DNA from: Peromyscus leucopus
Taxonomy: Eukaryota; Chordata; Mammalia; Rodentia; Cricetidae
Assembly: GCF_004664715.2 (NCBI RefSeq)
Contig: NC_051063.1
Coordinates: 117,104,829 to 117,168,828 of the forward strand
Direction: 5' to 3'
DNA: 64,000 bases
The stretch's first letter is position 1. The number at the start of each line of letters is the position of its first letter. Made by a program: the position numbers and the translations under genes. Below the pieces are notes generated by a model. The model saw only the letters and a program-made list of their open reading frames with translations, made no database searches and was not told the DNA's origin. Below are positions 60,470 through 64,000 of the stretch, one piece after another.

Positions 60470-60541
60470 GGAATCTGAGGGTAGAACCCAGGCCTTATAA
60501 ATGCTAGGCAAGTACCCTAGGACTGAACTGCATGCCAGCCA
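60470..60541 (-). mobile_element. ID/B4-type SINE fragment
   Basis: Plus-strand AGAACCCAGGCCTTATAAAT and GCTAGGCAAGTACCCTAGGA match the reverse of an ID-type tRNA-Ala-derived SINE. Confidence 0.65.
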
Positions 60542-61247
60542 TAATTATTGAATCCTTTGCACGGGTGCCAGAGAGTACTGCATCATGCCCTTTAAATATG
60601 CTGGACTACCTGATCCTGAATAAAGAGTCATTACATTCTCCATTTAAAGATGAAAAGCCTTGACAGAGTCTGGGTGACCTGTCTGAGGCTATGGGCTTAC
60701 TAGAATCAATATTAGACCCTATATATCTGAGCACAATCTCCAGGACAGGTAACCACAATGCTAACAAATTCTCCATCCTTGTCCTTGCCTCTGAATCAAA
60801 CATAAACAATTTGGAGTTAAGTTTTTTTACATTATTTCTGTAACCACAGTATCTTTCCTCTGAATTACTAATGCTTCCATCACCCAACCACTTAGTCACA
60901 TAGCAGTTGGCCTTCAGCAAAAATAGTTCCATCCAACCTCTCTAATTTAACTGAGTCTGCTGTAGGAGTCTTTTCTGCAAAAAAGACCTTTTGGAAATAT
61001 CCTGAGGATTATTAGTCAAAGAGGAATGAAATGACTTCCTCTGTGTCCCTGATGTGGTGTCTAGTCAATTGACATTGTAAAGACTTCCAAACTGCTATGT
61101 CCAGAGCAGAAGTTGGACTAGTTTTATGAAACCATTCAGGAGTCATTAACAGGAAAAAATAAATGAACTAGATAAATCTTTAGAATCAGCAATGCTGAAA
61201 TTTTAGATTTTCAAATACCTTCATTTGTAAAGAAATGGTTATTTTAA

Positions 61248-61249
<2 letters not shown>

Positions 61250-61282
<33 letters not shown>
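61250..61282. repeat. (AT)n microsatellite
   Basis: About 16 uninterrupted AT units. Confidence 0.97.
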
Positions 61283-61283
<1 letters not shown>

Positions 61284-61799
61284 CTTAAAGATAATTTTAT
61301 GCAATATTTAGCACATTTAACATTATCCCTACCTTTCTCATAGAGTTTCAACATTCTGGATTTTGAATTTTTGGATTGGGATTCTCAAGCTGCATAAGCA
61401 AAGAGGCAGTGTGGCCTCAGCAGCAGGATGACATAAGATGAAAGCATATGGGGAACACTAGCCAGGTTAAAGACAGGTTTTGGAGGGTTGAATTAAAAAT
61501 AATGTTTGACAGAGTCAACGTGAAAGAAAATGGAGGGTAACATACAAAAGGGAATCCATTGCTTCCTGGCTTTAACAGCAGGCTGGTTGGTATGAAAGTA
61601 CAGAGAAAGAAATGTTTTTTTTTTATGTTTAATAATATATTTGCAATGTATGAAAACCATGTTTGAATTTTAAGTATGTATATATTTAGAATATGAGAAT
61701 TTTCATTAATGTAATTGGTGGGTAATGCCATCAAACTCACCCATACATATGGCCAAAGAATATAAATGGAAATATAGAATGTATAGAGCTCAGTTCTAC

Positions 61800-62215
61800 A
61801 TCAAGCACAGATTTATGGCTATACTGGTTAGTTTTTGTTAACATTATACAGACTTTGACATACCTGAGAAGAGGGATCTCAATTAAGTACATGCTTTCCA
61901 ACAGATCAGCATGTTGGTTTCCTAACAGAACTTTCTTGATTCCTGGTTGATGTGGAAAGAGCCAAGGCACTCTGGGTAGTCCCATCTTTGGTGAGTAGGC
62001 CTGGGCTGTAAAAGAAGGATAATTGAGCAAGTCACAGCAAGTCGAAGGAAGCAAGCCAGTAAGCAATATTCCTCCATTGTCTCTGCTACATTTCCTGCCC
62101 CCAGTTTTCTATTATGGCCTTTCCCTATGATAGATTTTACCTTGTGCTTCAAATAAACCCTTTCTGTCTAAGTTGGCTTTAGTCATTTTGTATCACAGCA
62201 ATAAGATGCAAACCA
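61800..62215 (-). mobile_element. Rodent dispersed repeat (unnamed here), copy 4, opposite orientation
   Basis: It reads the other way round from the copy at 14345. It has GGAAGCAAGCCAGTAAGCA, a polyadenylation-like AATAAA at 62152-62157, and an end ATGCAAACCAGGACA. The AATAAA near one end hints at a retroelement with its 3' end here, but no LTR ends or tail could be defined. Confidence 0.6.
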
Positions 62216-63026
62216 GGACAATGAGCAGTGCACAGTGCTCAGAAATGAACCTACATTTTGAAGATTAATTAACTTGTAATTTCTACCTTGAAATTCTGAA
62301 TAATTTTTGCTGTGAATTTGTGTTTCACAGTGAAGCCATAAAGACATGAAGCATACTATAGGAGCTCAATGTGATTTTACTCTTGTGGTATCCTATTTTC
62401 TCTGGGGAAATATCTTTACCTTTCTGGGATGTTGGATGTCATTCCCTACCCTGTAGCACCAGCCCCATCTAGTCCAAAGTCTTTGGGGGCTACTGGCCAG
62501 AACATCAAGAACCACCTATCATTGTCATTCTGTTTGAGAATTTGGGAAGAATGAAGGCCCTGAACATTTTGTTACAAGTTGGAACAGATGTGTTTCAGTA
62601 CTGACAGAATGATAACTAAATGGGCAGAAGATTAATTATCACAGGATAATTCTCACCAAAATTACTCCACAAAGTGTGTCCTTCAAATTCATTTGCTGAA
62701 GCCATGCAACTAACTGCATTTTCAGATAGGACTTTCAAGGACGTAATTGAAGTTAAATGAAGGAAGAACTATGACCACGATTTTAGGCATTTATCTTTAT
62801 TGTAGCTGGCATTTACTAGCCTAATTTGTGTCCAGAAAGTTCCCAACTATACCTTGAACTATTGACAGTTGTAATTCATAAAATAGAGTCTTATTTCTTT
62901 TTTGTGACTTTGGGTGGCTTGTCAGTATTGACTCTGTCTCCCTGAAGTATTCCAAAGCAACCCTCCAGTCCAGTCTTCCTTTCTTCCCTCTAAGTACAAT
63001 AATTAACCTTTCTTAATAATTTGTTT

Positions 63027-63180
63027 AATTTTATTTTATGTGCATTGGTGTGAAGGTGTCAGATGCCCTGGAACTGGAGTTACAGACAGTTGTGAGCTGC
63101 CATGTGGGTGCTGGGAATTGAACCTGGGTCCTCTGGAAGAGCAAACAGTGCTCTTAACCACTGACCTAGCTTTCCAGCCC
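63027..63180 (-). mobile_element. B3/B2-type SINE
   Basis: Plus-strand GCCCTGGAACTGGAGTTACA, CATGTGGGTGCTGGGAATTG and CTCTGGAAGAGCAAACAGTG show a minus-strand B3. Relatively well preserved. Confidence 0.88.
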
Positions 63181-63668
63181 ACAATAATTAATCTTACAAG
63201 GGTCCCCCTGCTCAAATAAATAAGTTTCATCTCACAGTGTTGCATCTTGATTGCCACAATCATATACAAATTAGGTGACGAACTGGGACTTTGTTGTTTC
63301 TTTTAACACAGAAGTGCTTTAAAATCATTGGCTGTTGAACTCCTGTGCATGCGTTACAAATGCATGGAGAGGGAAAGAGGCAGTGGCTCAGTGAGGAAAA
63401 AACTTGCAATGCGAGCATCAGAACTGGAGATCAGACAATCAGCACCCTCTTAAATCCTGAGTGGGAGGAGTGGCTTTCTATTAGTATTGATTGCTTGCAA
63501 AATGGAAATGTGAAATTGCCAGAGAAATCTTACTAGCCAAACCAACCAAACGAATGAGTGCTGTTTCAGAGAGAGAGCACATCTTAACGTATGCCATAGT
63601 GAATAACTGAGGAAGACACTCAACATCAACCTCAGGCCTCCACAGGCATACACAAACAGGTATATGTG

Positions 63669-63719
63669 CGCGCACACACACACACAAACACACACATACA
63701 CACACACATGCACACACAT
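63669..63719. repeat. (CA)-rich imperfect microsatellite
   Basis: CA units interrupted by AA, TA and TG steps. CA-rich sequence continues loosely to about 63778. Confidence 0.93.
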
Positions 63720-64000
63720 ACCAATACACATGCAAGTACACACTTGTGCACATGCCACATATGTATATGCACACACAAATATAAGTAAATGAACAAATAA
63801 CTGCTCAATGTCCAGTAAAGTTGGAGCTGAAAAGCTTGGTTTGTGTTGGAAGCACTGTCTTTTTATCTTCAAACTGTTACTTATCTTCTCTATCCTCAGT
63901 TTACTTGTTAATATGGTAAGTATTGCCACGTGACTTAAATAAAATAGTGTTCATGCATCACAGCTCCTTAAAATCTTTCCTATAAAAATGTGAACAATTA

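Larger units (their letters stand above)
54968..64000 (+). other. Tyr: Tyr intron 1 (5' part, runs off the window)
   Basis: It begins with the donor GTAAGG right after the exon 1 CAG. No sequence resembling Tyr exon 2 was found in the remaining 9 kb, so the intron continues beyond the window. It is AT-rich and holds scattered degraded SINEs (57190, 57538, 58268, 60470, 63027), one dispersed rodent repeat (61800-62215) and several microsatellites. Reading through the donor adds about 24 codons before a stop at 55040-55042, so a retained intron would give a truncated product. Confidence 0.85.

Noticed and set aside
60606..60932. A 108-codon minus-strand frame in Tyr intron 1
   Set aside because: No recognised domain, no splice or promoter context, and a length expected by chance in this much AT-rich sequence.
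63450..63929. A 159-codon minus-strand frame rich in Cys and Val
   Set aside because: The Cys/Val run is the translation of the CA repeat; the ends have no conserved motif or splice context.
54968..64000. Possible Tyr exon 2 in the rest of the window
   Set aside because: No frame shows the expected continuation of tyrosinase flanked by AG and GT; the intron evidently runs past the window end.

Overview
This is nuclear DNA of a muroid rodent, most likely a cricetid (hamster, vole or deer-mouse group). The B1 copies carry the tail variant with AGGAAAGGCGCAAAGC. There are also B2/B3, B4 and ID SINEs, rodent L1 3' UTRs, and repeated copies of an LTR that on the minus strand begins TGCTGTGG. The genus cannot be settled from the sequence alone.

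Only one protein-coding gene is supported: tyrosinase (Tyr) on the plus strand. Its proximal promoter lies at about 53960-54148, and exon 1 coding sequence runs 54149-54967 (273 codons, phase-0 donor). The rest of the window, to 64000, is part of intron 1. I see no exon 2. Exon 1 encodes the signal peptide, the cysteine-rich domain and the first copper site (His180, His202, His211), and is intact.

The 54 kb upstream is intergenic and repeat-rich. 1-7320: a solo LTR (932-1335), then a broken L1 mosaic (2150-6620) hit by a B1 and by a 1.26-kb solo LTR with matching 6-bp flanks. 7320-12050: mostly unrecognised AT-rich DNA. 12050-18490: B1s, a URR1 hAT relic, a rodent dispersed repeat and three L1 pieces. 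18490-26080: sparse unique DNA, two LTR copies, an L1 tail and microsatellites. 26085-31600: an endogenous retroviral element carrying a complete two-LTR relative nested in its internal region (27820-30739), marked by a near-perfect 6-bp duplication. 34600-37640: cricetid-type L1 3' ends, two with clear target duplications, plus a long purine tract. 38000-51600: young and old B1s, three LTRs with exact target duplications (41863-42356, 44978-45498, 50771-51420), and a B4 split by one of them.

The features are related by insertion history, not by an operon or pathway. LTRs and SINEs upstream of Tyr could add promoter or boundary activity, but nothing in the sequence proves this. No tRNA, rRNA, CRISPR or other functional RNA gene was found. 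All family names are from visual recognition without database comparison.
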